A model generated the notes under the pieces. It was not told where the DNA came from and ran no database searches. It saw nothing but the letters and a program-made list of their open reading frames with translations. The position numbers and the translations under genes were made by a program. Source: [Phialemoniopsis] sp. UDSM-2020 (lineage: Eukaryota > Ascomycota > Sordariomycetes > Thyridiales > Thyridiaceae). Taken from it: a DNA stretch of 64,000 nt. Where the stretch lies: assembly GCA_018873225.1 (NCBI GenBank), contig JAEILZ010000006.1, positions 1,736,001 through 1,800,000 of the forward strand, given 5' to 3'. This document shows positions 35,426 through 47,299 of this stretch, piece by piece (within the stretch, counting starts at the first letter, position 1; the number at the start of each line of letters is the position of its first letter).

Positions 35426-36318
35426 AAGAATTTGGCTAGCATTGAGCACTTTGTGTGTTTTGATGGAAAGTACTTTGGCGTTAGATTTTGTCATTCTGCT
35501 GAAGGTCAAGGGTTGGCTCACTGTGTATTTTGGCGGCTTTTGTTCTCGATGACAAGAAAGCGTAGCATGTACGATCTGGGCCTGTTCGAGCAAGTCTTTT
35601 TAGATATCCTCCTTTTGACTACAATCAAATCGCATTGCATCACTTCAACATCTGAGCACAGGCAAATAGGGAGAAATACTGTGGTCAGACATTTTTTCAT
35701 GATTTTATAAAGAGGATTAATACATCAAAAGAAACGCCCCTGAAAACATGGCGAGCTCAGGTATTGCCTGCCGCATGTCCAAGGCGCAAATCGCGTAAAA
35801 GATGGTAAAAGAACAAGTCATGATCCCGTCATAATCAAAGGTTATCCGTCCGTGTAGTCGTGACATGAAGATAAGAAGATAAAAGGTCCAAAACGCCTAA
35901 AACTATTCCTCCAAAAATTGCCAAAAAAAGACGGTGCCGCCCAGTTACCATCTAGATCCCGGGGCGTGAGAGAATAACAAATATAAGGAGGAAATGAATA
36001 TAATCCGTAGCCATGTCCTAATCTCTAGCGTTCGTTGCCTGCAAAAGTCATGATAGCATCGTGTCTATTCCGTCCGCCGGTGTAGTCCGGCTCGTGTCGT
36101 TGAGTTGTCTCAAGTCAAGGTAGCCAGCATGGCTCTCATGAGACCGGGAGGAGGACCTATGAGAACGAAAAGCCGGGTTAGCCTCACGAACTCGAACTTG
36201 AAGGAGCGTGAAGGTAATGTGCGCTTGTTTGGGAAGAGAGCCTGAAAGGTGCAGAGGATGGGCAAGGAAGTGTATTTTGGGGCAAGAGGGGGAGGGGACT
36301 GGGCGTGCACCGCACCTT
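35426..36318. other. Convergent 3' region
   Basis: About 890 bases between the 3' ends of the regulator and DUF8035 genes. It is AT-richer than the flanking coding DNA and should hold both untranslated 3' ends. No gene is seen. Confidence 0.4.
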
Positions 36319-38022
36319 TCACCGATACTTCGGCACGCTGATGGACGTCCTACCTTTCTTGTCCTTCTCGATCCTCACGCCGCGCTTGGGCTCCTCGATC
36401 TTCTCGACGCGCTCCTCGAAGACGACGAGCTCGCCGTTGCTCAGGCGCTCGGCCGTGACGATCTCCTTGCCGACGCGCGCGCGCGAGTGCGACCGGTGCC
36501 GGCTGTGGCTGTGGCCGTGGTGGTAATGCACCATCTCCCTGTCGCGGTCGGCCGTCACGAGCGCCAGGGGCCCGACGGGGATCTCCTCGGAGAACTCGCG
36601 CGGCCTGGCGTCGACGACGACGGCCGAGGGGTACGACGAGGTCGAGGTCGTGTAGCTGCGGGCCGGGGAGGCGTCGCGGATGACGGTCGTGTTGTTGACA
36701 AACTCGACGTTGTGCGGCGGCGGCGGCGGGTTGCGCACGGGCATGAAGTGCGGCGGGGGCTGCTGCTGCATCGGGGGCGCCTGGAGGGCCGGCTGCGGGG
36801 GCGGGACCATGAAGATCTCTTGCCTGCGCTCCTCGATGATGTCGCCTGCCTGGGAGCGGGCGGCTACGAGTTCCATCTCGCCTGTTGAAAGATGTGTTAG
36901 TGAAAAGGAACAGGACGGGGGTGTTAAGATGAGACGGTGACGTACTGCGCTTGTAGTCCTCGCTAAGCTTGAGGAGGTCGTCGATGTTGTCTTGGCCAAG
37001 TGCCTTCTGCACGACAATGGTGTGTCCCTGTCCTGGTGTCAGTATACCGCCGGCGAAATCATAGGATACGGCTTGCAAAAGCTTACCTCTTCGACAAACG
37101 GCCAGCCGAGGTCGATGAGCGCCCTCTTCGAGACAAGACGGGCAGGAATTCTAGTCTTGCCCTTCTTGGGATACTCGCTCTTGACGGTCGTGCCGCCACT
37201 GCTGCTCGACGAGCTGCTCGACGTGCTCGACGACCGCGATGTGCTCGTCGTCACGCTCGTGCCGTGGTGGCTCCTACCGCGGTGGTGATGGTGGTGCCCA
37301 CCATGGTGGCTGCTGTGGTGCGAGTCCCGGCTGTGGCTACGGTTGCGTCTCCGCTCGCGGATGACCTCCTTCTCGCGGATGCGCTCCGGGTAGGACCGGA
37401 ACTCCTCGTCGCCGTAGTAGTCCGGATCCGACACGCGGATCTCGTCGTAGCTGTCGCGCTCGGCGAACCTGCGGGGCGGGGGCAGGGCCTTTGTGCGCGG
37501 CAGCGGGATGGGCACGTTGGTCGGCGGGCGGAAGTCTTCGCGGCGGGCAGGCGGGCCGTACCGCTCCTCCTGGTGCTCCCAGTAGCGGGGCGCGGGCCGG
37601 CGGTCGAAGGTGTCGAGGCTGGACTGGCGTCTCACGACGCCCGGGCGGCGGCGAGGCGAAGGGCTGCGCACGCGCTCCTTCTCGATGACGACACGGCGGT
37701 CAAAGTCGGATGACGTGGGTGACCTGCCATCTCGTGCGAAGCGAGGCTCATCGTCGTGGTAGTAGCGGCGGTCGCGCACGATGTGGTCGTCGTCGTATGA
37801 GCGACCGGGAGGTGGCCTTCGGTCGTAGCGGTCGTCGACTGAAACCGACAGGTCTCTGAAACGGGCGGGCAGGCCCCTGGGCTCTCTGGAATATGAGCGC
37901 TCGTCTTCCTCGTAGCGGACACGCTCGTCGCCGTAGCGGTCTCGATCCCTCTCGTAGAGAAAGCGGTCTCTATCCCATCGCTCGCCGCGACTGAGGTCGC
38001 CTGTAGAGGCTCTATAGGCCAT
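36319..38022 (-). CDS. DUF8035 domain protein, Arg/Asp-rich
   Basis: Exons 38022-37087, 37027-36946 and 36881-36319 join in frame to 526 residues. The N-terminal ~290 residues are low-complexity and highly charged (RDRDRYGDERVRYEEDERSY), with His runs and a long Ser run (around residues 280-295). The conserved core starts RIPARLVSKRALIDLGWPFV and continues across the first intron into GHTIVVQKALGQDNIDDLLK. This is the DUF8035 region found in many ascomycetes. The C-terminal part is Pro/Gln-rich, then charged, ending TSISVPKYR. It has no known function; the charged repeats suggest a nuclear or RNA-associated protein, which is only an inference. Confidence 0.85.
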
Positions 38023-39529
38023 GGGACAGGGTTATCTGAGATTGTATGGATGTGTGGTTGGGTGATGTGAGGAGGTGTGGGAGGGAAAACTTGGTTTCGG
38101 CTGAGGATCGATGCCTCAGCGGTCGTTTGTCTTGGTGTGGTTTGATGGAAGAGGTGGTTGTTGTGCCTGTTAATCAATAAATCGAAGAGCAGGCCGAGAC
38201 CTCGATGAACCCTCCAGAGCGATAATTAAAAGGAAGATCACTGGCGTTCGTATTTTCTTGTCAAGGGTCGAAGTGGCATTGGGAATGGGTGGAGCGGGCA
38301 AGTGAAGCAAGTGTTCCAGGATTGGGAGCGATGACGACACTGCGAAAGCCAAGTGGGAGGGCAGATATGGAATGGGAATGGAGGGGCCGCCCAGTCTCCA
38401 GTATGGAGGGAAGACCCTTGCTAGGTGCAGGAGACCAGACCAGTCTTCTGCCAGGCCAGTCAGGCGAGCCAGGCCGACAGGGGTTGTGTGTGGACGTGAT
38501 GAATGAGCGGTGGATGAGCAGGGGTTGGTGGCTGTGGAATGACGACTGCCCGGCTTTCGTCTGCAAGAAAGAAAAGTCCCGCGTCAAATATTGACCAGAA
38601 ACGGAACGGGATGATGGGATAAGTATGCTTCTAGGCGCAGATGCCGACAGACTGTGATCTGTGATTTGCAGTGACTTGCATCTGATACCGGTGAAGCCTC
38701 TCTTTTTGTTGAGCCTTTTTTTTTCCTACTCTCCTCCCCTCTGGTGCCCAGATGACCTCACTGCGCAATTGTGCACGAGATTCTGGTCGGCTGATTGATC
38801 AAGTCTGCTGCCGCGTTACAGCCATGATCCCTGGGCCAGTCACGGCCCAATGGGTGAATGTTGCCAGCCCAATTCATCACGCACACAGCCATCATTTTTT
38901 GCTTCTCTCTTTTTACAATGTCGGATAGCTGTTTTTAAAGGTTCGCATCGTCTAAATCCACGGGAGGGCCGGACCTTGCCTTGGCTGTGACCCAAACCTC
39001 GCACAACGAGGCCTGGAGCCATGGCGCCGTCCCACCGTTGGGCCGCTGGATGGTGGGAATTGGTGTGCCCTAGCTGCTAGCCCGACCGCTAGCCTCCCAG
39101 CCTCCAGCACTAACAGTGGGGGAGCCCTGCACGGGCTGCAACCTAAACCGGCAGTGAATCTTGCACAACCTTGGAACCGTGCCTGATCGCCGCTCGGGAG
39201 TTTCTCGACATGGGGACTAGGGGACGACAGTTGAGGGGTGACCTATTAGCATCCTTGTGCTTAAGGGTCTATAAGCGAGGGCATCACGGATGTGGTTTAG
39301 TCAGGACTCACAGTTATCGTATCGACACCGTGAGCTGCATGAGATGGCCCAACTTGGTCGAGTTGCTTTTCCTCACTGGGTCAGCCCTCTTCCGGAATCC
39401 ACCCAGTCTTGGCAAGACTGCTTCGGCACAGTCTCATGAGTACGGTTGCACGCACATGTCTTTATAGAGCACTGTAGAGCTGTAGCTAATCTTGGTGAAT
39501 ACCTCCACCAACTGTGACACGTTGTAACA
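38023..39529. other. Intergenic region
   Basis: About 1.5 kb upstream of the DUF8035 gene. The first ~600 bases should hold its promoter and leader. Small repeats of GCTAG/CCTCC composition occur at 39070-39110. No coding pattern is recognised. Confidence 0.4.
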
Positions 39530-39880
39530 CTACTCTTCGACCGTCACGGTTTCCACGGTTTTCATAAACAAAAAGCCGTTTGCCTGCATGAACCTGAGAT
39601 CGAGTGGCAGATTGGACTGCGATTTATCGGATGTGCGGTACTTGTTAATTAAGAAATTTCGGAACTCATGTAGTCGAGTCAATGCCATTGAATTGTCCAC
39701 AACATCCCCTTCAGGGCTAACGGCAGCGCCAAGGCCCGGGTGAGGCATCAGCTTACCGATATTTGAGTCGTATCACTCCAGCAAGCTCTGAAGCGTTACT
39801 GAATACGTGTCGAGCATGTCTTCAGTCTCATGTCCCAGGTGTATATACAGGCTGCTCGTATGAATGTAGCTTTGCCAACT
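39530..39880 (-). pseudogene. Decayed coding remnant, family not identified
   Basis: A minus-strand frame ending at 39530 has protein-like composition (ALTRLHEFRNFLINKYRTSD, NLPLDLRFMQANGFLFMKTV). The same frame continues upstream past a TGA at 39773-39775, which would be Trp if it were TGG (LLE-stop-YDSNIGKL), into HLGHETEDMLDTYSVTLQSL. No start, signal peptide or full domain is found around it. It looks like the 3' end of a gene broken by a stop and by loss of its 5' part. I could not name the family with confidence. Confidence 0.35.
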
Positions 39881-40934
39881 TAAGCTAACGGATCTGTGCA
39901 GCATCTAACACGCCGCAATCGGCCGGGTTCCTGCCGCTCTAGCATCCGGAGCCCGGACGGGTGTTCACTCACCACAACAACTGAGCCTCTTGGTGACACC
40001 TACCGACCGCTTCAAGTCTAGCCCTGGACTTCGTTTCACAGCAGGATCCTCGACTAGAGGTTCGATGCCCGTGTGATACCGGGTGATGTTGTTGTCCGTG
40101 GAAGCGTGAGTCGCGACATCGCCTGCCGACAACGTCCGAACTGTTCGCTGCGAAAATGCAAGCGAACCAACTTAAATTCAGGTGCGCTTGACGCTGGAGG
40201 CCATTTTGTGGGACAGCAATGAACATCTGGTTCAAGATCACAAATCCAGGCAAGGTACATGAGACCATGAAATCGGATCTCTGCCCTCGCATGGGCGACG
40301 CTCGCCAGTCATGCAGATACCGCCTGACCGCCCCAGGACCTTGATCTGGCTTGAAAGCATGAGCACCCGAGTTGCTATTCTCACTTTAATTTCGATAATA
40401 TACATGAGGTTCGGATAGGTATGATTGAAGAAGGATGTGGATAGGCTCTGAAGTCTACACTTGTATAAACTTACGAGCCCTCGTTGCGATTAGCTCGCAA
40501 ACAGCCACTGCTGTGTTGTCCTGCCTTGAAAATGATATCAAATTATTTCGGTCGTAGTATCTCACATGTGAGAACTTAGTTCTCACTAGCAGACGCGAGT
40601 CGAGGTCCCGTTGGGAATTGGGACAGCGAGGGGAGAAGTCTTAGCCGGTCTCGTATTCTTTCTACCGGCCCCCCTCATTGCCAGTTATCATGACCACTTT
40701 GGTGTAAAACATCGTATACAAGCATGTATATCTACAAAGGAAACAATTGTTGAAAATATCAAATGTGATAAGCGATTGTGTGGTTTTCGTAAGTGTAAGA
40801 GCTGTTAGATCGCTATCTTGACACTGTAAGTCTGGATCAATTGGCTTGGTCTGCGAAAGCTGCGTGTTGAAACACTCATGATTCTAATTTCTGGAACAGA
40901 CTTTTTATCTCTTCCCCACGATTAGTAGGCAGTC
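39881..40934. other. Intergenic region
   Basis: About 1 kb before the Gfo/Idh oxidoreductase gene. Bases 40360-40930 are AT-rich. No RNA gene or coding frame is supported. Confidence 0.4.
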
Positions 40935-42002
40935 ATGTCACTCGATAGGAAAATAAGGTTCGCTGTCATTGGTACAGGTCTGATAGGGCCTCGCCATGCA
41001 CGAACAGTCGTCGGTCACGATCAGACAGAGCTTCTGGCGCTTGTCGACCCTGCACCAGCGGGTGCAACTGTTGCCAAAGAACTGGGCGTATCCCACTATC
41101 AGTCCATTGACGACATGGTGAAGTCTCCTGACAAGCCGGACGCCGCCATCATCAGCACCCCGAACCACACACACGTCGCCGTGGCCAGGGAGCTTGCGCG
41201 CGCCGGCATCAGCGTGCTCATAGAAAAACCTGTGAGCACCGACATACCCAGCGGCGAGGCTCTCGTCAAGGAGCTGGAGGCTTCCCCCGTCAAGGCTCTT
41301 GTGGGGCACCATCGCCGCTGGAACCCTTACATGGTGACGACCAAGAAGATCGTGGACTCGGGAAGGCTCGGCAAGATACTTGCCATCAGCGGTCTGTGGA
41401 CAACTTACAAACCTCTGGATTACTATGACCCCCCTACCGAGTGGCGAAGGCTCAGGACTGGTGGCGTCGTTTATCTGAACATGGTACACGAGGTTGACCT
41501 TCTTCACTGCCTCTTCGGACCTATTGTTTCAGTGCATGCGGAGCAGACTCTACCTCAACGCGGGTTTGAAGCCGAGGAGGGCGCGGCTCTGACCCTGAGA
41601 TTCAAGTCTGGTGCGGTCGGCAGCTTCATCCTGTCTGATCATGCACCATCACCGTACAACTTTGAGGCCGGCACAGGGGAGAACCCCCTGATTCCGAAGA
41701 CGGGACAGGACTTTTACCGCATATTCGGCACTGATGCGAGTTTGAGTGTCCCCGACATGAGTGTTTGGTCATATGATGGCACAGCCAAATCATGGCATTC
41801 CGAACTCAAGCAGGACCACGTCCCGGTCACGGAAGGCATACCATTCGACACCCAGCTGGGGCACTTTGTACGGGTCATCCGTGGGCAGGAGGAGCCGAGC
41901 TGCACTCCTCAAGCCGGGTTGGTAGCACTGATTGTGTGCGATGCTATCAGCAACGCTATCCGGAACAATTCGACCGTCAGTATCCCGGACTACAAGCTTT
42001 AG
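40935..42002 (+). CDS. Gfo/Idh/MocA-family NAD(P)-dependent oxidoreductase
   Basis: An intronless frame of 355 residues. The N-terminal Rossmann fold starts FAVIGTGLIGPRHARTVVGH (GxGxxG-type loop). STPNHTHVAVARELARAG and the EKP motif (VLIEKPVST) are typical. GHHRRWNPYM and GGVVYLNMVHEVDLLHCLFG belong to the C-terminal substrate domain and match MviM-like dehydrogenases that act on sugars, inositols or cyclic polyols. It ends naturally at SIPDYKL. The next base begins a truncated quinate-type permease, so the original neighbourhood has been rearranged. The substrate is not readable. Confidence 0.9.
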   Translation: MSLDRKIRFAVIGTGLIGPRHARTVVGHDQTELLALVDPAPAGATVAKELGVSHYQSIDDMVKSPDKPDAAIISTPNHTHVAVARELARAGISVLIEKPVSTDIPSGEALVKELEASPVKALVGHHRRWNPYMVTTKKIVDSGRLGKILAISGLWTTYKPLDYYDPPTEWRRLRTGGVVYLNMVHEVDLLHCLFGPIVSVHAEQTLPQRGFEAEEGAALTLRFKSGAVGSFILSDHAPSPYNFEAGTGENPLIPKTGQDFYRIFGTDASLSVPDMSVWSYDGTAKSWHSELKQDHVPVTEGIPFDTQLGHFVRVIRGQEEPSCTPQAGLVALIVCDAISNAIRNNSTVSIPDYKL

Positions 42003-43032
42003 TCGTCCGAGATGGCTGATCAGCAATGGCAAGCGTGAGAAGGGCATGAAGGTCCTGAGCCGTCTCCGCAACCTACCTGTTGACCATGTGTATCTTCGAG
42101 AGGAGATGGCTCAGATTGATCAGCAGATCGAAGTGCAGGCCGCATCTATTGGTCTTGGCTTCAACGCTCCTTTCAAAGAGTTCTGGAGAAATTCCAACAT
42201 TCGCTTCCGGCTCTTCCTCGCTGGCAGTCTGTTCTTCTGGCAGAACGGTTCAGGTATCAATGCAATCAATGTACGTCCTACCGTCATGATGCGAGCTTGC
42301 CTTAATGACTGACGTGAAAATTATCAACAGTATTATTCCCCAACAGTCTTCAAGAGCATCGGCATCTCTGGCACCAACAGCGGGCTGTTGTCCACAGGCA
42401 TCTTCGGCGTCATCAAAACAGTCGTTACCGTGTTCTGGATCATCTTCTTGATCGACCAATTCGGCAGACGTAAACTCCTGATGTTTGGAGGTTTCGGCGG
42501 CTCGATCTGTCTCTGGATCGTCGGCGGCTATGTCGCAGTTGCAAAGCCCTCGGGCAATGGCGACCAACCTAGCTCTCTAGGTGGCACGGCTGCCATCGCC
42601 TTCTTCTACCTCTGGACGATCTGCTACACCCCGTCCTGGAGCGGAACCCCGTGGGTCGTGGCCAGCGAGATCTTCGACCAGAACATGCGCAGTCTCGGTC
42701 AAGCTTTTGCTGCGGCGAACAACTGGTTCTGGAATTTCATCGTGGCCCGCTTCACGCCGCAGATGTTCCGAAACATGGGCTACAGCGTCTTCTTCTTCTT
42801 TGCTGCGCTTCAGCTCGTCTCCGTCGTTTACGTCTACTTTATGCTCCCAGAAACCAAGAGTGTGCCCCTCGAGCAGATGGACCTCCTTTTCTCCGACAAC
42901 CTGAAGCCATGGAAGGCGCACGCCACGGTCATGGAGCAGCTGCGCGAGCTTGACGTCGAGTTTCGCGACACGCTTGAAGAGAACCAGACGGAGAAGCGAG
43001 GAGAAGTGGAGCAGCAGGTCGAGAGGGTGTAA
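42003..43032 (+). pseudogene. Truncated quinate-type MFS permease (3' half only)
   Basis: The frame begins abruptly at PRWLISNGKREKGMKVLSRL, the central loop of sugar/quinate porters, straight after the stop of the oxidoreductase. Exon 42003-42270 and exon 42331-43032, joined by a canonical GTACGT..CAACAG intron, encode the loop and helices 7-12. FFWQNGSGINAIN, YYSPTVFKSIGISG, DQFGRRKLLMFGG, PWVVASEIFDQNMRSLGQA and MLPETKSVPLEQMDLLF follow Neurospora qa-y and Aspergillus QutD proteins. Helices 1-6 are missing and no upstream exon is found in the window. A product from an internal Met would lack half the transporter, so it is almost surely non-functional. Confidence 0.85.
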
Positions 43033-43297
43033 AGGCAAGAGCTAGATGATTTGGTCGTGCAGTGTGTTCCATGCACTCCGAGTACATCATGGACCAAATT
43101 CGTTGCATACGACACACTGCACTTAGGATTAGAATACTCGAGTATCATAATTCTCAGCTCATATTACATGTACTCGTCTAGAAATCATGAAGTGGTCATG
43201 AAGCCATGTGTCTATCATATCTATACTTTTGTCATTAGTCGTCAATCGTTCATCATCCCCTCGTACAATCATTAGCAATGTGCAAAACGAAACGCTT

Positions 43298-44985
43298 CTA
43301 CTCTTTCAAGAAGCTCCTCCTCCCATATCCCTTCTCTGCATCACCTTCCGCGTTCTCGGATGGCCGTATCGCGAACGACGGATACGCCTCCCGCATGATG
43401 ACCAGTCCTGACTCGTCATTATCGTCCTGCTCCTCGACAACGTACGACTTGCATGGATCAAAGCCGCTCTTGTCGCTGAATCCACTGTCCCGCGCACTCG
43501 AGGTCTCGGAGAATGTAGCCTCCTCGATGGAGTCACCGGTCTCAAGGTTAAGCTCCAGGCGAGGACAAACGCTGCCACGCTGCAAGCTTTCTCGCTGTCG
43601 CTCTTGTTCCTTGACATCGACAACCTCGACCAGCCCGGGACCTGGGGTGGCCGCGCCGCTGTTGCGGTCCATCGACAGCCGCGAACTACCCATGAAGTCG
43701 GGGAAGAAGTACGTCAAGATGCCGCGAAGCGCGGGCATGCATGCGCAGATAACGCCGAGGTTGATCTCGATGGTCGACCAAAAGGCCACACCGAGCTCGT
43801 CCCAAGTTGGGTTCATTGTGTTGGCAAAGTGGACGAGAGACCGGAGACGGACGATGCTGACGACGGTGACCCTGTGATGATGACGGTTAGTTCAAATTCC
43901 CAAGTGACAAGCAAGAGATGTAAAGCTTACACAGTGCCCACGAAGAACATCAGCGCGATACCGAACTTCCTCTTCCAGTGCAGTCGCAGCTTGTGGAGCT
44001 GCGACAACGGGATGGCCAGCATCCACAGGTCGAGGATGATGTTGAAGGCGGCATTGGACCAGGTAATCGCGTTCAGGTTGAGGCATTTGCCAGTGGCCGA
44101 GGCGTCAAAGAACTTGGTCCAGTACAAGCTGATCGGCGTGCACTGAAAGATGACGACGAACAGGAAGACGACACCCGCGACACCGTTGACCGCGAGCGTG
44201 CCCCAGAGCAGGCGCCTCGTCTGCGCGTAGGGGAACACGCGCAGGTAGAAGAGCAACATCGACGCCTTGAGCAAGGGCAGGTGCGTAAAGTACATGATCT
44301 CCATGACGTAAAAGTACTTTGCGAAGCGCGTGATGGTGTCGGGCATCAGGGTCCAGATGTCGCGACCGAGGCCGTTGGCGACGAGGCCGCGCGAGTTCAT
44401 GACGGTGCTGGGCACGGCGGAGAAGAAGGCGATGATGATGAGCCAGTCGTCGGCCCAGAAATCGGTGCGCGCGAGGACGAGCTTGAAGAAGAGGCGCGCG
44501 AGGAAGATGGCGGCCGAGATGACGCCAAAGGTGATATTCATGCGGTCGTAGAAGGGGCCTCGGTCGCGGACGGGGGCGCCGCAGGCCGTGCTGGTTCCGT
44601 TCTTGGCGACTGCCAGATGCGGCGTCAGTACGATGGATGACGGTCGGGATTATTTGTCTTGCACGGGAGGACTTACGGAGGATGTCGGGTAGACTGCATG
44701 TCTCCAGGACGCATTTCTCGGCCTCCGCCTGGAGCGACTGTGTCGTGCACATGCAGGTGATGTTGCCGATTGAGCATGGCGAGTTCAAAGCAGCGGTAAC
44801 AAGGCATTGGGTCTATGGCAGATTCGTAAGTACAGGAGCAAGTGTCCGAGAGTCAGCGATCGATGACTTACAGCACAGCTAGGTAGGACCGGGAATTTGC
44901 CTGGCGTCCCTTGAGCGACAGCAGTCACAAGCCATTGAGACGCCAGGGTTATCAGTAAGCACAGTTGTGATATTGACGACCTCAT
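43298..44985 (-). CDS. CFEM-domain Pth11-like seven-span receptor
   Basis: Four exons (44985-44872, 44812-44677, 44609-43931, 43871-43298) give 500 residues. After a signal peptide (about residues 1-25), the first ~75 mature residues carry eight cysteines in the CFEM order (SCA, QCL, PCS, TCMC, KCV, TCS, ACG) across three exons. Seven membrane helices follow from [20 protein letters not shown] to the region of [20 protein letters not shown], with the rhodopsin-like fungal pattern ([24 protein letters not shown]). The cytosolic tail is Ser/Glu-rich. CFEM plus this seven-span domain is the Pth11 class of putative GPCRs; in plant pathogens some members take part in surface sensing. The ligand is unknown. 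Confidence 0.9.
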
Positions 44986-47299
44986 TTTGACGGTACGGAT
45001 CGCTCAAACAAAATCGACAAAGACGTCAGAACGGCATTCCAGTGTCGATCCCACATGGCCGGTGGACATCACCATCTAATATACATGTGCCATGCCCGCC
45101 ATCTCGCCTTAGTCCCCAGCCCACTCCCACGGCTCCCAGCTGCAGGCCGGCCTGTCATCGAAAGATTTTCCTTTTTTCCCCTCAGCTTTTCCCTCCCTCG
45201 ACTCACCCAAAGCGGCCAGTGACGCGCCTTCGGGGCCAGAACTAGGTGGTGCTGGGGAAGCTTGGGAAGCAAGGGAGAAGAGGTCCAGGTGGCGGGGAAC
45301 TGGTGGCGGTTTTGCTTTTTGTTTCGTGTCCGGGTAGTGTCTCTGACGGGCTTAGACTTGGCTCTAGGCCGCGGGCAGATGCTCGCTGTAAAGCTAGGAC
45401 GGCACTGAAAGACTTTTTAAGGGTTAGCGACCCAGCCTTTGTGCAAATCCTTCGACCTCAGCTCTCATGAAACATGCTGCCGAACCGAGCCGTCATATAT
45501 GAGTCGACAAGCTGAATGGCGAATGTAACCCAATCAGAGACAAATGCCGTCTTCAGATCGTCCAAGGTGTCCAGTCATTGAACAGCTGGTCCCTTGTCCA
45601 TCATCTGTGCGTGGCATTCTCCCGCTAGCTGGGATCTAGAGGCTTTCGACCAGTGGAGAAGCCCCAGCTCCTCCTAGGGCATCTGGCGTCTAGAGCTTAG
45701 GGCTGTGTCCTAGGATCGCCCGTACATGCTCTAGGGCCGCCGCGGGCCGTCCGGTCGGGGAGATGGAGCAGATCGAGGGTCTTCCCAACCTTTAGAAGTT
45801 TTTCCATTAGCTTGTCAAGGGCAGCCATTGGACGGCCAGCTCAGTCTTTGGAGGGGTTCAGCAGCCCCTCTGCTCGCTTCCCAAACCCTTTTGGTGCTTG
45901 GGTCGGTAACAGCGACTCAACACAGCTTTGTGATATGTCAGAACATGACACAGAATCGCCAGGTCGGGAGCACGCGAGCCCCCCAGCCAATTCAAGTTTC
46001 CGTAGGAGAGACGTCTTGTGAGCTGAACGCCTGTTGATGTCATCGGCAAAAGTTTTTTCTGCGACGCTGTGTCGACTCACCAATCATTACCTGCACTGAT
46101 TGACCCACGGGTTCGCTCTCTTGTTCATGTCAAAGACGCATGACGAAACTCGGCAATTGCTTTGGACGATGACATCGGAATTGAGATATCGACCAGCTGT
46201 CAAATTCTCATCCCTGCCATCTGTTTCGACGGGTTTCCCTCATCCTGGGTTCAAAGACCGGGCCTAGTTGCTTAGTGGTGATCCTAGCGTTGTTAGTGGA
46301 CGGTCCAGAGCCCAGAGTAGCGCTTTGCTTTTGCCCTTGCCATCCCTCTTCCAGCCATCTGCATCTAAAACAGGAGAGGTCGGATTTTGATCCGTGGCTG
46401 ATGGGCCAGGGAAGCCGAGAGGGGTACGATACTGTGCGATAGCCGCAGGGAATCTACTCGGTACCGTAGCCTTGGGTTCTTATCCTGGGAAACTTGGCCG
46501 TACTATTTCCCCACTCGCAGCCCTTGAGAAGAGGGATGGAGTACGTAGTCGCCTCTGAGGGTTGCGAAAGAGGTTGGAAAGGGCCCGAGACCTGGAGAAG
46601 ATCTAGTTCTTATCTACTTCATCTAGCCGAATCAAGAAAACCCTGTGAATCATCGTACACTTGCTCGGACACTACCTTGGCATTCGATGCTTCATCGCCG
46701 CCAATTGCACTTGCTTGCCCTCTCCGAGTCCTGCAATGTATTTGTGGGTTACGGCATCTGGCCTGGATACTTGCTGATTCACTTCCATTCTGATTCCGTT
46801 GAGAATTCAACAGGAGTACGTGAATGTATGTCTGATGTTCCACATTGCCATTGCATAGAGTGCTGCACACACTTGATTGAAGTTCGCCAGGATCTACTCA
46901 AGCCATAAGAGCCCAGTCTCATGGACGAGAGAGCAGGAGACCACAATTCAGACGATGGTAGAATACGCCCACGCTCGCCTTAACATTATATGTTTGCCAA
47001 GCTCGGTCAGATTGACAACGTTTTGATTTGCCTCGAGAACCAGGAAAGACGGGTATGGGACGGCATTACTGCCGTGCTGACCTTGGGATGCTGGTGAGGC
47101 AATGCGGAGTAGTCTCCAGATTTCCGCTCAAGTTCCCCGCACTGGCCAAGCCCCATACTTTCAGCTCCCTCAGGTCTGATTTGCTTTGGTGTGTTCAAAT
47201 TCGTTATCCTACTCGTCTCTACTCTAACGAGATGCATGCGACGGCAAGCCTCGATCTTGTTTCGTAGTCTTGGAGGAGATTCATTCCCGTGTCTTGATC
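44986..47299. other. Long intergenic region between divergent genes
   Basis: About 2.3 kb between the CFEM receptor (leftward) and regulator 1 of the catabolic cluster (rightward). It is mixed-composition sequence with only short frames. It marks the left boundary of the cluster. One candidate regulatory site near 47106 is listed separately. Confidence 0.4.
47106..47120. promoter_or_regulatory. GGAG-TAGT-CTCC(AGA) inverted repeat upstream of regulator 1
   Basis: GGAG (47106-47109) and CTCC (47114-47117) form an inverted repeat extended by AGA, about 180 bases before the regulator ATG. The CTCCAGA half-site equals those upstream of the cluster ALDH gene. Site function is inferred. Confidence 0.3.

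Noticed and set aside
37000..37713. Plus-strand Arg/Val-rich open frame
   Set aside because: Shadow of the charged, low-complexity DUF8035 gene on the other strand.
40040..40075. GGTTCGATGCCC element resembling a tRNA T-arm
   Set aside because: The flanking bases do not pair into a T-stem and no acceptor, D-arm or anticodon arm could be folded around it.
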